A stretch of DNA of 64,000 bases from Halomonas halodenitrificans DSM 735 (GTDB lineage: Bacteria; Pseudomonadota; Gammaproteobacteria; Pseudomonadales; Halomonadaceae): the NCBI RefSeq assembly GCF_000620045.1, contig NZ_JHVH01000009.1, forward strand, positions 1-64,000, written 5' to 3'. The translations under genes and the position numbers were made by a program. The notes beneath the pieces were generated by a model. That model was given only the letters and a program-made list of their open reading frames with translations, made no database searches and was not told the DNA's origin. Shown here piece by piece: positions 41,885-52,135 of the stretch. Positions within the stretch are counted from its first letter, which is position 1, and each line of letters opens with the position of its first letter.

Positions 41885-42011
41885 GGGCGCAATTCATGAT
41901 TGGTTCGACACATCGGCGATGGCCAGCGGCGCTACCGCCGACTCGTCTATCGGTCGCTGAATCGCCCGATAAATCGGGAACCTGCGGCGCGGTAAGGGCT
42001 AGGCGTAAGGA

Positions 42012-43859
<1,848 letters not shown>

Positions 43860-43887
43860 GGTGCTCTCCGTCAGGGGCAGAATCGAG

Positions 43888-43911
43888 GCGCCCCGCACAA
43901 TGGCGGGGCGC
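43888..43911 (-). terminator. Hairpin between mepM and the ABC exporter
   Basis: GCGCCCCGC pairs with GCGGGGCGC around a 6-base loop on the minus strand, 32 bases after the mepM stop. It lacks a T-run and may be only partly terminating. Confidence 0.6.
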
Positions 43912-43942
43912 AATGGAACAGCGAGAGTGTCGAGACGCGAGG

Positions 43943-45742
43943 TCAGCCTTCGTCGGACTCCTCATCCGAGTCATGCTCGCCGGTGCTGGCCACCACCGGG
44001 CCGGCTTCTCCGGACTGCAGGGTGACAAGCAGCGGTTCGGCTTCGCGCTGGAAGGCCATCAGACGATCCCCCGATAGGCTCTTGTTCTCCGGCAGCTTGA
44101 CCTGCATGGCATCGACCTGATCGTCGTTGACCAGGACCTCGTAATGCAGGTGTGGGCCGGTGCTGCGGCCGGTGTTGCCGGAGAGGGCGATGCGCTGCCC
44201 CATGGTCACGCGGTCGCCACGGCTGACCAGCGGCTTGGAGAGGTGCAGGTAGCGGGTGCGATAGCCGTTGTCGTGACGGATCACGATGTAACGGCCGGCG
44301 GCGTAGTGGCTGCGAACCGACTCGACCTCGCCGTCGGAGGGAGCGGTGACCGGCGTGCCGATCGGCATCGCGAAGTCGGTGCCCTTGTGCGGGCTGACGC
44401 GTCCGGTTACCGGGTGCTTGCGATACGGGTTGAAGTTGGAGCTCAACCGGTAACTTCCCTCGAAGGGGTAGCGGTTGAAGGCGGGGTCGAGGCTTTCCCC
44501 CTCCGGCGTGTAGAAGTTGTTGTCGGCACTGTTGCGAATCAGGGTCAGGTCGGTGCGTTCTCCCTCGTACTGAACCGCCAGGATTCGCGGGTCGAAGCTC
44601 TCGCCCTCGATGACATCGGATTCGACCAGGACCTGAAAGTGGTCGCCGCGACGGGTGTCGCGGCGGAAGTCGAGCTTCTTGCCGAGCACATGGACCAGTC
44701 GCGAGACTTCGGCGCTGGACAGGCCGGTGGACTGGGCCGAGCGGGTGAAACTCCCGCTGACGGTGCCGGTAAACAGCCGCTGTGCGGCCTCACCGGTGTT
44801 CTCGATGCTCGCGACCTCGAAGGTATCGCCATTGCGTTCCGCCACGAAACCACTGCGTGCATCACGCATCATGCGCAGGGTCAGCAGCTCGCCGTCCTCG
44901 TCCAGCTTGTAGTCGAGGCGGCTGCCGATCTGCCAGCGTTCGAGCATGTCGCGGTCGGGCAGCTGGTCCAGCAGCGCCAGGGCCTTGCTGTTGCCCAGAC
45001 CCAGATAGTTCTGGGCCATGCGGGTGAAGGCATCGCCCGGGGCCACGGTGTAGGTTTCCCACTCCGGGACATAGGGATCGAGGGCGGCAATTTCCTTCTC
45101 CAGAAATACCGGACCGTCGTCGAGGGTGCTCAGCTCCCCCTCGGGGATCTCTTCATAGGAAGTGGCATCCGCCACCAGGCCGTCGTCCTGCTCGAGCATG
45201 CCGGCACCGATGGTGCCGACCACCGTGGCGATATGCACGGCACCGCGGTCGAGTGTCTCGGCGTCTCGCGACGCCAGTCCGGCGGCCACTTCGACCACCC
45301 GTTCGTCCAGGATCTTGTCGGCCGGCGCCCGGGCCATCATCCGGGGACTATCGTTCGTTGCCGTTGTGTCATCGCCACGCCGAGCCAGCATGGGGGGCGC
45401 CGAATCGATACTGGTGGCATTAGCCTTGTCGATCAGTTCGAGGTCGACGACTTCGCTGACCTTCAACTGGGTAATGGGTACCCGCTGCTGGGTGGCATCC
45501 AGCGCCTGGTTGGCCATTTCAATGGCCTCACCCACGGAGCTTCGCTGAAGGTTCAGCGAGGGCAGCTGTGAGGAGGCATCGGCGTCGAGGGGAATGACCA
45601 CGGTTTTCAGGGGTCCCGAGTCGCGCTGGACATCCTGATAGGTGGTAACGATCTTCTGTGCGCCCAGCACGGTGACCATGGTGGCGACGGGTAACAGCAA
45701 GAGCTTGTGCGCGCGGGGCAGCGAATGTAGGGCTCGCAACAT
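43943..45742 (-). CDS. mepM: Murein DD-endopeptidase, M23 family (MepM-like)
   Basis: The product has 599 residues. A membrane anchor (about 15-32, LLLLPVATMVTVLGA), a long linker, an OapA/LysM-like region (about 230-320) and a LytM/M23 domain (about 450-560) are present. Zinc ligands are seen in SPHKGTDFAMPIG and GPHLHYEVLV. It cleaves 4-3 peptide cross-links during cell-wall growth. ATG 45742 is selected by alignment with the MepM N-terminus (SLPRAHK); the frame extends to 45835. Confidence 0.9.
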   Translation of the reverse strand: MLRALHSLPRAHKLLLLPVATMVTVLGAQKIVTTYQDVQRDSGPLKTVVIPLDADASSQLPSLNLQRSSVGEAIEMANQALDATQQRVPITQLKVSEVVDLELIDKANATSIDSAPPMLARRGDDTTATNDSPRMMARAPADKILDERVVEVAAGLASRDAETLDRGAVHIATVVGTIGAGMLEQDDGLVADATSYEEIPEGELSTLDDGPVFLEKEIAALDPYVPEWETYTVAPGDAFTRMAQNYLGLGNSKALALLDQLPDRDMLERWQIGSRLDYKLDEDGELLTLRMMRDARSGFVAERNGDTFEVASIENTGEAAQRLFTGTVSGSFTRSAQSTGLSSAEVSRLVHVLGKKLDFRRDTRRGDHFQVLVESDVIEGESFDPRILAVQYEGERTDLTLIRNSADNNFYTPEGESLDPAFNRYPFEGSYRLSSNFNPYRKHPVTGRVSPHKGTDFAMPIGTPVTAPSDGEVESVRSHYAAGRYIVIRHDNGYRTRYLHLSKPLVSRGDRVTMGQRIALSGNTGRSTGPHLHYEVLVNDDQVDAMQVKLPENKSLSGDRLMAFQREAEPLLVTLQSGEAGPVVASTGEHDSDEESDEG

Positions 45743-46081
45743 GAGATAAAGGCCGGTAAAGATAGGTATAAGGCGAAAAAAGGCTTCTGAACGATAACTC
45801 ATGGAGGGGGAATTGCCTAGGCTGTATACATGCACAGCAACTCCGCCCCGCGTGACCTTCTTGCAGTGTCACAGGGTGGCATGGAGAGTGGCGAACGCTG
45901 TTTTCTAACAGCGTATTGGAACGACCCTGGCCTGGAATTGCAACCCCCTCCAGTTGAGGGTCAATTCGCTGTTGTCGAATGAAGGCGCCCGTAAGGGGCG
46001 CTGAATCATCGAGGGTTTCGTTCTACGCTAGGGGGAAATACACAACCGGCGGCCCTGGCCGCCCCTTCGAGGAGGATTTCC
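45743..46081. other. Divergent region between mepM and the glutathione-reductase gene
   Basis: It holds a perfect palindrome ACGCTGTT-TTCT-AACAGCGT (45895-45914), a likely operator or hairpin, and a GAGGAGGA ribosome binding site before 46082. No small gene was supported. Confidence 0.55.
45895..45914. promoter_or_regulatory. Palindrome between divergent promoters
   Basis: An 8-bp perfect inverted repeat with a 4-base spacer. The position between mepM and yqjG suggests an operator; the regulator is unknown. Confidence 0.45.
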
Positions 46082-47089
46082 ATGGGCCTGTTGATCGACG
46101 GCGAATGGCACGACCAGTGGTATGACACCCAAAAGCACGGCGGCGAATTCGTGCGTGAGTCCGCGCAGCTTCGCGACTGGGTTACCCACGATGGCGGCGA
46201 GGGGCCCGATGGTCAGCCGGGTCGAGCCGCCGAGGCGGGGCGTTATCATCTCTATGTGTCGCTGGCCTGCCCCTGGGCCCATCGCGTGATGATCCTGCGC
46301 CGGCTGAAAGGCCTCGAGGGCCTGGTGGGCCTCTCTCATGTCAGCCCGCTGATGCTCGGCGAGGGCTGGAGCTATCATGAGGACGAAGGCTCGAGCGGCG
46401 ACCCCATCAACGGCGCGGCCTATCATCGTGAGCTCTACACCCTGACCGATCCCCGTTATACCGGCCGGGTCACGGTGCCGGCGCTCTGGGATCGGCATGT
46501 CGGGGGCATCGTCAACAACGAGTCTGCCGAGCTGCTGCGCATGTTCAACGGCGCCTTCGATACCCTGACCGGCAATCGTCTCGACTTCTACCCGGCCGAG
46601 CTGCGCGAGACCATCGATGCGGTCAATGCCGATGTCTATGACCATATCAACAACGGCGTCTACAAGTCGGGCTTCGCCACCGAGCAGTCGGTCTACGAGA
46701 AGCATGTGGTGGCGCTCTTCGAGTCACTGGATCGCATGGAGGCGCGCCTGGCAGAGAACCGCTACCTGGCCGGCGAATGGCTGACCGAGGCCGATATTCG
46801 CCTGTTTACCACCCTGGTGCGCTTCGATGCCGTCTACCATGGCCACTTCAAGTGCAACCTGCGGCGCATCGAGGATTACCCCAACCTCTCGAACTACCTG
46901 CGCGAGCTCTACCAGTGGCCGGGCGTCAAGGAGACGGTGGACTTCGACCATATCAAGCGCCATTACTATTATAGCCACGACACCATCAATCCCACCCGCA
47001 TCGTGCCCCGCGGCCCCGTGCTGGGCCTGGAGCGCCCCCACGACCGTGAGCGCCTGGCGGGGCAGGGGGTCTGGACCCGGGATTCCTGA
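46082..47089 (+). CDS. yqjG: Glutathionyl-hydroquinone reductase (YqjG/Xi-class GST)
   Basis: The product has 335 residues. Xi-class marks are [21 protein letters not shown], with the catalytic Cys in ACPWAHR, and [40 protein letters not shown] and [15 protein letters not shown]. It reduces glutathionyl-hydroquinones back to hydroquinones with glutathione. GAGGAGGA precedes the ATG. Confidence 0.95.
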   Translation: MGLLIDGEWHDQWYDTQKHGGEFVRESAQLRDWVTHDGGEGPDGQPGRAAEAGRYHLYVSLACPWAHRVMILRRLKGLEGLVGLSHVSPLMLGEGWSYHEDEGSSGDPINGAAYHRELYTLTDPRYTGRVTVPALWDRHVGGIVNNESAELLRMFNGAFDTLTGNRLDFYPAELRETIDAVNADVYDHINNGVYKSGFATEQSVYEKHVVALFESLDRMEARLAENRYLAGEWLTEADIRLFTTLVRFDAVYHGHFKCNLRRIEDYPNLSNYLRELYQWPGVKETVDFDHIKRHYYYSHDTINPTRIVPRGPVLGLERPHDRERLAGQGVWTRDS

Positions 47090-47258
47090 CGAGGCGGCCG
47101 GCACCGCGGGACTATCCCGGCGACCGGAGTCGATGGGTGCTGTAGGGCGAGCCTGGCGCTACACGCCATCTCCGGTAGTCCTGCCCCTCGCCGGAAAAGT
47201 GTCGGATGTTTTTGCTAGAATGCGCCCAACTTACCTCCCCCGATTCGATGCGAGACCC

Positions 47259-48134
47259 ATGACCGACCAGATCCAGCGTTTCCTGTTCGACAACACCAAC
47301 GTGCGCGGCGAACTCGTGACCCTCGAGCAAGCCTATGCCGAGGTCCTCGACCGCCATGACTATCCCCCCGCGGTGAACCGCCTGCTCGGCGAAATGCTCG
47401 CCGCGGTGGCCCTGCTGACCGACACCGTCAAGCTCGACGGCACGCTGAGCATCGAGGTACGCGGCGGCGGCGCCCTGTCGCTGTTGATGGCCGAGTCGAA
47501 CCCCGGCGGCGAGCTGCGCGCCATCGCCCGCATGGCGGAGGAAGCGGAAGGCGTCGCCGACGAGGCCGGCTTCCGGGAACTGATCGGCGAGGGGCGGATC
47601 ATGATCACCCTGGACCCCCGCGAGGGGCATCGCTATCAGGGGGTCGTCGCCCTGGACCGTGACAGCCTGGCCGACTGCCTGGCCGACTACTTCGCCCAGT
47701 CCGAGCAACTGCCCACGCGCCTGTGGCTGGCCGCCGACGGTCAGCGCGCCGGCGGCCTGCTGCTCCAGCGCATGCCCGACGAGTCCCGGAATCAGGATGT
47801 CGATGCCTGGGAACGCACCGTGCACCTGGCCGCGACGGTCAAGGAAGAGGAGTTGCTGGCCCTTGCCCCCGAGGAACTTCTCCGGCGCCTCTATCATGAA
47901 GAAACGGTACGAGTCTTCGACCCCAAGGCGCTGTATTTTGGTTGCACCTGCTCCCGTGAGCGCATCGCCGATGCCCTGGTGAGCCTGGGCGCCGAGGAGC
48001 TGCGTGACGTGCTGGCGGAGCAGGGCGGCATCGAGACGCAATGCCACTTCTGTCATACCCGCTATGCCTTCTCCGTCGAGGACGTCGAGACGCTGCTGGC
48101 CGGTTCCAGCGAGCCGCCCCCCATCCTGCACTAG
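47259..48134 (+). CDS. hslO: Redox-regulated chaperone Hsp33
   Basis: The product has 291 residues. The oxidation switch at the C-terminus is complete: [10 protein letters not shown] and [11 protein letters not shown] give the CxC and CxxC zinc ligands. The N-terminal domain starts [15 protein letters not shown]. Under oxidative stress zinc is lost, disulfides form and the chaperone holds unfolded proteins. ATG 47259 begins the known N-terminus; the upstream open frame overlaps the previous gene's 3' end and is rejected. A TAGAAT -10-like box lies near 47215. Confidence 0.96.
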   Translation: MTDQIQRFLFDNTNVRGELVTLEQAYAEVLDRHDYPPAVNRLLGEMLAAVALLTDTVKLDGTLSIEVRGGGALSLLMAESNPGGELRAIARMAEEAEGVADEAGFRELIGEGRIMITLDPREGHRYQGVVALDRDSLADCLADYFAQSEQLPTRLWLAADGQRAGGLLLQRMPDESRNQDVDAWERTVHLAATVKEEELLALAPEELLRRLYHEETVRVFDPKALYFGCTCSRERIADALVSLGAEELRDVLAEQGGIETQCHFCHTRYAFSVEDVETLLAGSSEPPPILH

Positions 48135-48474
48135 CCGACTGACGGGGCCATCGCCGGGGCCGGTTCGTGAGGCGATGGCCCCGGGCCGGTGGGCACGGGG
48201 GTTCGTGCCGGCGCCTGTTGTGTCGGGTCAATGCTGCGGCGCACACAAGAAATGTAGCGAAATCCCCGCATGTTGTAGAAAAACTACATGAATTTCGCCT
48301 AAATAAGGGCGTTCCCCGCCGAGTTTCTTTTTGCCATAATGACGCCGCCCTCCAGGTGCGATCATGACCAGCAGATGGTTAACCGCACGGTATGATCGTT
48401 ACAGCCCCTCTGCTTTTTGCGTCACCGCCGACGCCAGGCACATGAGAGAATCGGCCCACGGCCCAGGAATCGAC
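48135..48474. other. Promoter and leader region of pckA
   Basis: It carries a HexR-like box (48274-48288) and a CATAAT -10-like element near 48335, then about 130 bases of leader. No ORF was supported; the open frame starting at 48364 is an upstream extension of pckA. Confidence 0.6.
48274..48288 (+). promoter_or_regulatory. HexR-like operator upstream of pckA
   Basis: TGTAGAAAAACTACA is a 15-bp palindrome fitting the HexR motif (TGTAR-N5-YTACA). HexR is known to activate gluconeogenic genes in other gammaproteobacteria, including pckA. It lies about 190 bases before the start codon, suiting an activator position. Confidence 0.65.
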
Positions 48475-50028
48475 ATGACCACACCTCAAGCTTCCCACGC
48501 TCACGTCAACCTCAGCAGCGCCGAACTGATCGAGCGGTCAATCGCCGGCGGTGAAGGCCGCCTGGCCGCCAATGGCGCCCTGGTGGTGAGCACCGGCACC
48601 CGTACCGGCCGCTCGCCCAAGGATCGCTATATCGTCGACGAGCCGACCACCAGCGAGAAGATCGACTGGGATAGCGTCAACCGTCCCTTCGACGCCGACA
48701 AGTTTGCCGCCCTCTGGGATCGTGTCGCGTCGTACCTGGGCGACAGGAAGCATTATGTCTCCGAGCTGCATGTGGGCAGCGACCCCAATTATTACCTGCC
48801 GGTGCGCGTGCAGACCGAGACCGCCTGGCAGAACCTCTTCGGCCGCACCATGTTCGTGCGCCCCGAGGCCTACAACCCGGCCGCCAAGGACGAGTGGACC
48901 ATCCTCAACGCCGCCGACTTCGCGTGTGACCCGGCTCGCGACGGCACCAACTCCGACGGTTGCGTGATCATCAACTTCGCCGAGAAGAAGGTGCTGATCG
49001 CCGGCATGCGTTACGCCGGCGAGATGAAGAAGGCGATGTTCTCGGTGCAGAACTTCCTGCTGCCCGAGTTCGACGTGCTGCCGATGCACTGCTCGGCCAA
49101 CGTCGGTGAGGATGGTGAGACCTGCCTGTTCTTCGGCCTCTCCGGCACCGGCAAGACGACCCTCTCTGCCGACCAGGCGCGTTACCTGATCGGGGACGAC
49201 GAGCATGCCTGGGGGCCGGGCACCGTCTTCAACATCGAGGGTGGCTGCTACGCCAAGTGCATCGACCTCTCCGAGAAGAACGAGCCGGTGATCTGGAAGG
49301 CCATCAAGTTCGGCACCGTGCTGGAGAACGTGGTGCTGGACGATCGCCGCGAGCCCGACTACGCCGACGACAGCCTGACCCAGAACTCGCGTGCCGCCTA
49401 CCCGCTGGAGCACGTCGAGAAGCGCGTGGCCGAGAACCGTGCCGGCGAGCCCAATGCCATCGTGTTCTTGACCTGCGACATGTCCGGCGTGCTGCCCCCG
49501 GTCTCCGTGCTCTCCAAGGAGGCCGCGGCCTACCACTTCCTCTCCGGCTACACCGCCAAGGTGGGCTCCACCGAGATGGGCTCCTCCGAGGGCCTGGCCG
49601 CCACCTTTTCCACCTGCTTCGGGGCTCCCTTCTTCCCGCGCCCGGCCCGCGAGTATGCCGATCTGCTGATCAAGCGTGTGGCGGAGAAGGATGCCCAGGT
49701 GTATCTGGTCAACACCGGCTGGACCGGCGGCGCCTACGGCGAGGGTGGTGCCCGCTTCTCCATTCCCACCACCCGCGCCATCATCAGCGCCATCCAGTCC
49801 GGTGTGCTGCGTGAGGTCGAGACCCAGCGTCTCGACGGCCTCAATCTCGATGTGCCCACCGCGGTGCCGGGCGTCGACTCCAGCCTGCTCAACCCCCGCG
49901 AGACCTGGGCAGACAAGGACGCCTACGATCGCCAGAGCCAGGAGCTGGCCGCCCAGTTCGTCGACAACTTCAAGAAGTTCGAAGGCGTCAGCAACGAGAT
50001 CATCAAGGCCGGCCCCAGCCTGACCTGA
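48475..50028 (+). CDS. pckA: Phosphoenolpyruvate carboxykinase (ATP)
   Basis: The product has 517 residues, full length. Motifs include [31 protein letters not shown] (P-loop), [11 protein letters not shown] (kinase-2 and metal), and [14 protein letters not shown] with the PEPCK signature. It converts oxaloacetate and ATP to phosphoenolpyruvate for gluconeogenesis. ATG 48475 (AGGA upstream) is chosen; the frame opens at 48364. A HexR-like box upstream and a terminator downstream frame a single-gene unit. Confidence 0.97.
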   Translation: MTTPQASHAHVNLSSAELIERSIAGGEGRLAANGALVVSTGTRTGRSPKDRYIVDEPTTSEKIDWDSVNRPFDADKFAALWDRVASYLGDRKHYVSELHVGSDPNYYLPVRVQTETAWQNLFGRTMFVRPEAYNPAAKDEWTILNAADFACDPARDGTNSDGCVIINFAEKKVLIAGMRYAGEMKKAMFSVQNFLLPEFDVLPMHCSANVGEDGETCLFFGLSGTGKTTLSADQARYLIGDDEHAWGPGTVFNIEGGCYAKCIDLSEKNEPVIWKAIKFGTVLENVVLDDRREPDYADDSLTQNSRAAYPLEHVEKRVAENRAGEPNAIVFLTCDMSGVLPPVSVLSKEAAAYHFLSGYTAKVGSTEMGSSEGLAATFSTCFGAPFFPRPAREYADLLIKRVAEKDAQVYLVNTGWTGGAYGEGGARFSIPTTRAIISAIQSGVLREVETQRLDGLNLDVPTAVPGVDSSLLNPRETWADKDAYDRQSQELAAQFVDNFKKFEGVSNEIIKAGPSLT

Positions 50029-50072
50029 TCGGGTCGGCAGGGCCTCGCGTCCGGCCGATGGCATGATCCAAA

Positions 50073-50106
50073 CGACCCCGGTACCGCCAAGGCGGTGCCG
50101 GGGTCG
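50073..50106 (+). terminator. Terminator of pckA
   Basis: CGACCCCGGTACCGCC pairs with GGCGGTGCCGGGGTCG around two bases and is followed by CTTGTTAT. Confidence 0.85.
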
Positions 50107-50138
50107 CTTGTTATGTGAAACATGCAGGGATTTAACCC

Positions 50139-50170
50139 CCGTGTGAGCGCGATAAGTCGCGCTCACACGG
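50139..50170 (-). terminator. Terminator of the acyl-CoA synthetase gene
   Basis: CCGTGTGAGCGCGA pairs with TCGCGCTCACACGG around TAAG. On the minus strand it is followed by GGGGTTAAAT. Confidence 0.8.
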
Positions 50171-50195
50171 AGGATCTAGCCGATCGTCCCCTTGC

Positions 50196-51905
50196 TCAGC
50201 CCTTGAGATCCGGGAAGTCTTCCTCGAAGAACTCCATCTCGTCGCGCTGGTCGCCGGTCTTGTCGACCTCGGCCTGACGCAGCTCCACGCGACGAATCTT
50301 GCCCGAGATGGTCTTGGGCAGGTCGGCGAACTCCAGCCGGCGAATGCGCTTGTAGGGCGCCAGGCGCTCGCGGGTGAAGGCGAAGATATCCCGGGCCAGC
50401 TCGGGGCTGGGTTCATGGCCGCCGGCGGGAATGATATAGGCCTTGGGCACCGAGGTCCGCACCGGGTCGGGGCTCGGCACGATGGCCGCTTCGCCCACCG
50501 CCGGGTGCTCGATCAGCACGCTCTCGAGCTCGAAGGGGCTGATGCGGTAGTCGGAGGCCTTGAAGACATCATCGGCCCGGCCCACGTAGGTGACATAGCC
50601 CTGTTCATCAATGCTGGCGACGTCGCCGGTTCGATAGTAGCCCCCCTGCATGGCGATGGCCGTGCGCTCCGGGTCGTTGGCGTAGCCCACCATCAGGCCG
50701 GCGGGGCGCTCCTCGCCCAGCGCCAGGGCGACCTCTCCCTCGCCGGCCGGCTTGCCTTCGGCATCGAGCATCGCCACGCGGTAGCCGGGCAGCGGGCGAC
50801 CCATGGAACCGGACTTGAGGTCCTGGCCGGGCGAGTTGCCGATCTGGGCGGTCGTCTCGGTCTGTCCGAAGCCGTCGCGAATGGTCAGCCCCCAGGCCCG
50901 GCGCACCTGTTCGATGACCTCGGGATTGAGGGGCTCCCCGGCGGCCACCGCTTCACGCAGCCGCGTTTGGTGGGACGCCAGATCCTGCTGGATCAGCAGG
51001 CGCCAGACGGTGGGCGGCGCGCACAGGGTGGTGATCTCGTAGTGCGCCAGCACGTCGAGGAGGGCGGCGGCATCGAAGCGGTTATAGTTATACAGGAAGA
51101 CGCAGGCGCCGGCGTTCCAGGGCGCGAAGAAGCAGCTCCAGGCATGCTTGGCCCAGCCCGGCGAGCTGATGTTGAGGTGGCGGTCCCCCGGCTGCAGGCC
51201 GATCCAGTACAGGGTCGAGAGGTGGCCCACCGGGTAGGACTGGTGGGTATGGGTGACCAGCTTGGGCTGCGAGGTGGTGCCGGAGGTGAAGTAGAGCAGC
51301 ATGGGGTCGTCGGCGGGCGTCGGGCCATCCGGCGTATAGGCGTCACTGCTCTGGTGCGACTCGGCGAAATCATGCCAGCCGGGGGCGGCATGGCCCACCG
51401 CGATACGCGTCAGGTCGGGATGCTGACCCTCGAACTTCGCGAGGTGGTCCTCGCCGATGACCAGGTGCTTGACCTCGCCGCGGGAGATGCGGTCGTCGAG
51501 GTCCTCGGCGGTCAGCATGGGGGTGGCGGGGATGATCACGGCGCCCAGCTTGATGGCGGCCAGCATCACCTCCCATAGCGGCACCTCGTTACCCAGCATC
51601 AACAGTATCCGCTCGCCGCGCTTGACGCCCAGGGCGTGCAGCCAGTTGGCGACCTGGTTGGAGCGACCGGCCAGCTCGGCGAAGCTCAGGCGTGCCTCGC
51701 GGCCATCCTCCTCGACGATCCACAGCGCCGGGGCGTCATTGTCGCGGGCCATGACGTCGAAATAGTCCAGCGCCCAGTTGAACTCGGTAAAGCGTGGCCA
51801 GCGAAAGTCGCGGTAGGCGGTGGCGTAGTCTTCGCGATGCTCGATCAGAAAGTCGCGGGCGGCAAGAAAGTCGGACAGGTTGGATGCGCTGTCGGCTGTC
51901 GGCAC
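50196..51905 (-). CDS. AMP-dependent acyl-CoA synthetase
   Basis: The product has 569 residues. Adenylation motifs are LLYFTSGTTSQPKLVTHTH (A3), GFGQTETT (A5), YYRTGDVASIDEQGYVTYVGR (A7-A8) and the A10 block LPKTISGKIRR with the catalytic Lys. It forms an acyl-CoA from an acid, ATP and CoA; the acid (short- or medium-chain, or aromatic) is unknown. GTG 51905 has AAAGGAG upstream and is preferred over the ATG at 52025. A palindrome and 16-bp repeats precede it. Confidence 0.9.
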   Translation of the reverse strand: MPTADSASNLSDFLAARDFLIEHREDYATAYRDFRWPRFTEFNWALDYFDVMARDNDAPALWIVEEDGREARLSFAELAGRSNQVANWLHALGVKRGERILLMLGNEVPLWEVMLAAIKLGAVIIPATPMLTAEDLDDRISRGEVKHLVIGEDHLAKFEGQHPDLTRIAVGHAAPGWHDFAESHQSSDAYTPDGPTPADDPMLLYFTSGTTSQPKLVTHTHQSYPVGHLSTLYWIGLQPGDRHLNISSPGWAKHAWSCFFAPWNAGACVFLYNYNRFDAAALLDVLAHYEITTLCAPPTVWRLLIQQDLASHQTRLREAVAAGEPLNPEVIEQVRRAWGLTIRDGFGQTETTAQIGNSPGQDLKSGSMGRPLPGYRVAMLDAEGKPAGEGEVALALGEERPAGLMVGYANDPERTAIAMQGGYYRTGDVASIDEQGYVTYVGRADDVFKASDYRISPFELESVLIEHPAVGEAAIVPSPDPVRTSVPKAYIIPAGGHEPSPELARDIFAFTRERLAPYKRIRRLEFADLPKTISGKIRRVELRQAEVDKTGDQRDEMEFFEEDFPDLKG

Positions 51906-51922
51906 GGCACGGCTCCTTTTGT

Positions 51923-51980
51923 TGTGATGTCGATGTGCTGTGATGTCGATATGCTGTGATATCGGTGTGCTGCGATATTT
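51923..51980. repeat. 16-bp tandem repeats upstream of the acyl-CoA synthetase
   Basis: TGTGATGTCGATGTGC is followed by TGTGATGTCGATATGC and TGTGATATCGGTGTGC, then a partial TGCGATAT unit. The repeats sit immediately before the ribosome binding site. Confidence 0.88.
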
Positions 51981-52028
51981 TTCAGCGTCACATGAATCTA
52001 GCTGGATTCGGTGCCGACTGTCCAAGAA

Positions 52029-52044
52029 CCAAGCGAACGCTTGG
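52029..52044. promoter_or_regulatory. TetR-like palindromic operator
   Basis: CCAAGCG-AA-CGCTTGG is a perfect 7-bp inverted repeat upstream of the acyl-CoA synthetase and divergent from tex. The form suits TetR-family repressors of acyl-CoA metabolism; no tetR gene is in the window. Confidence 0.55.
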
Positions 52045-52135
52045 ACTAAAGTTGTTGAATGACCCGCGCGTGGCTCGTCACGGCGTTTGTGATACCTTGT
52101 CGCGATTGATTCTCGAGCATCAGTGAAGGGGTTAC

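Noticed and set aside
48538-50166. Minus-strand frame of 542 codons opposite pckA
   Set aside because: It is an antisense shadow of the highly conserved carboxykinase, with Gly- and Val-rich sequence and no domain signature.
51923-51980. Replication iterons
   Set aside because: Three to four units before a metabolic gene, with no initiator gene or AT-rich melting region.
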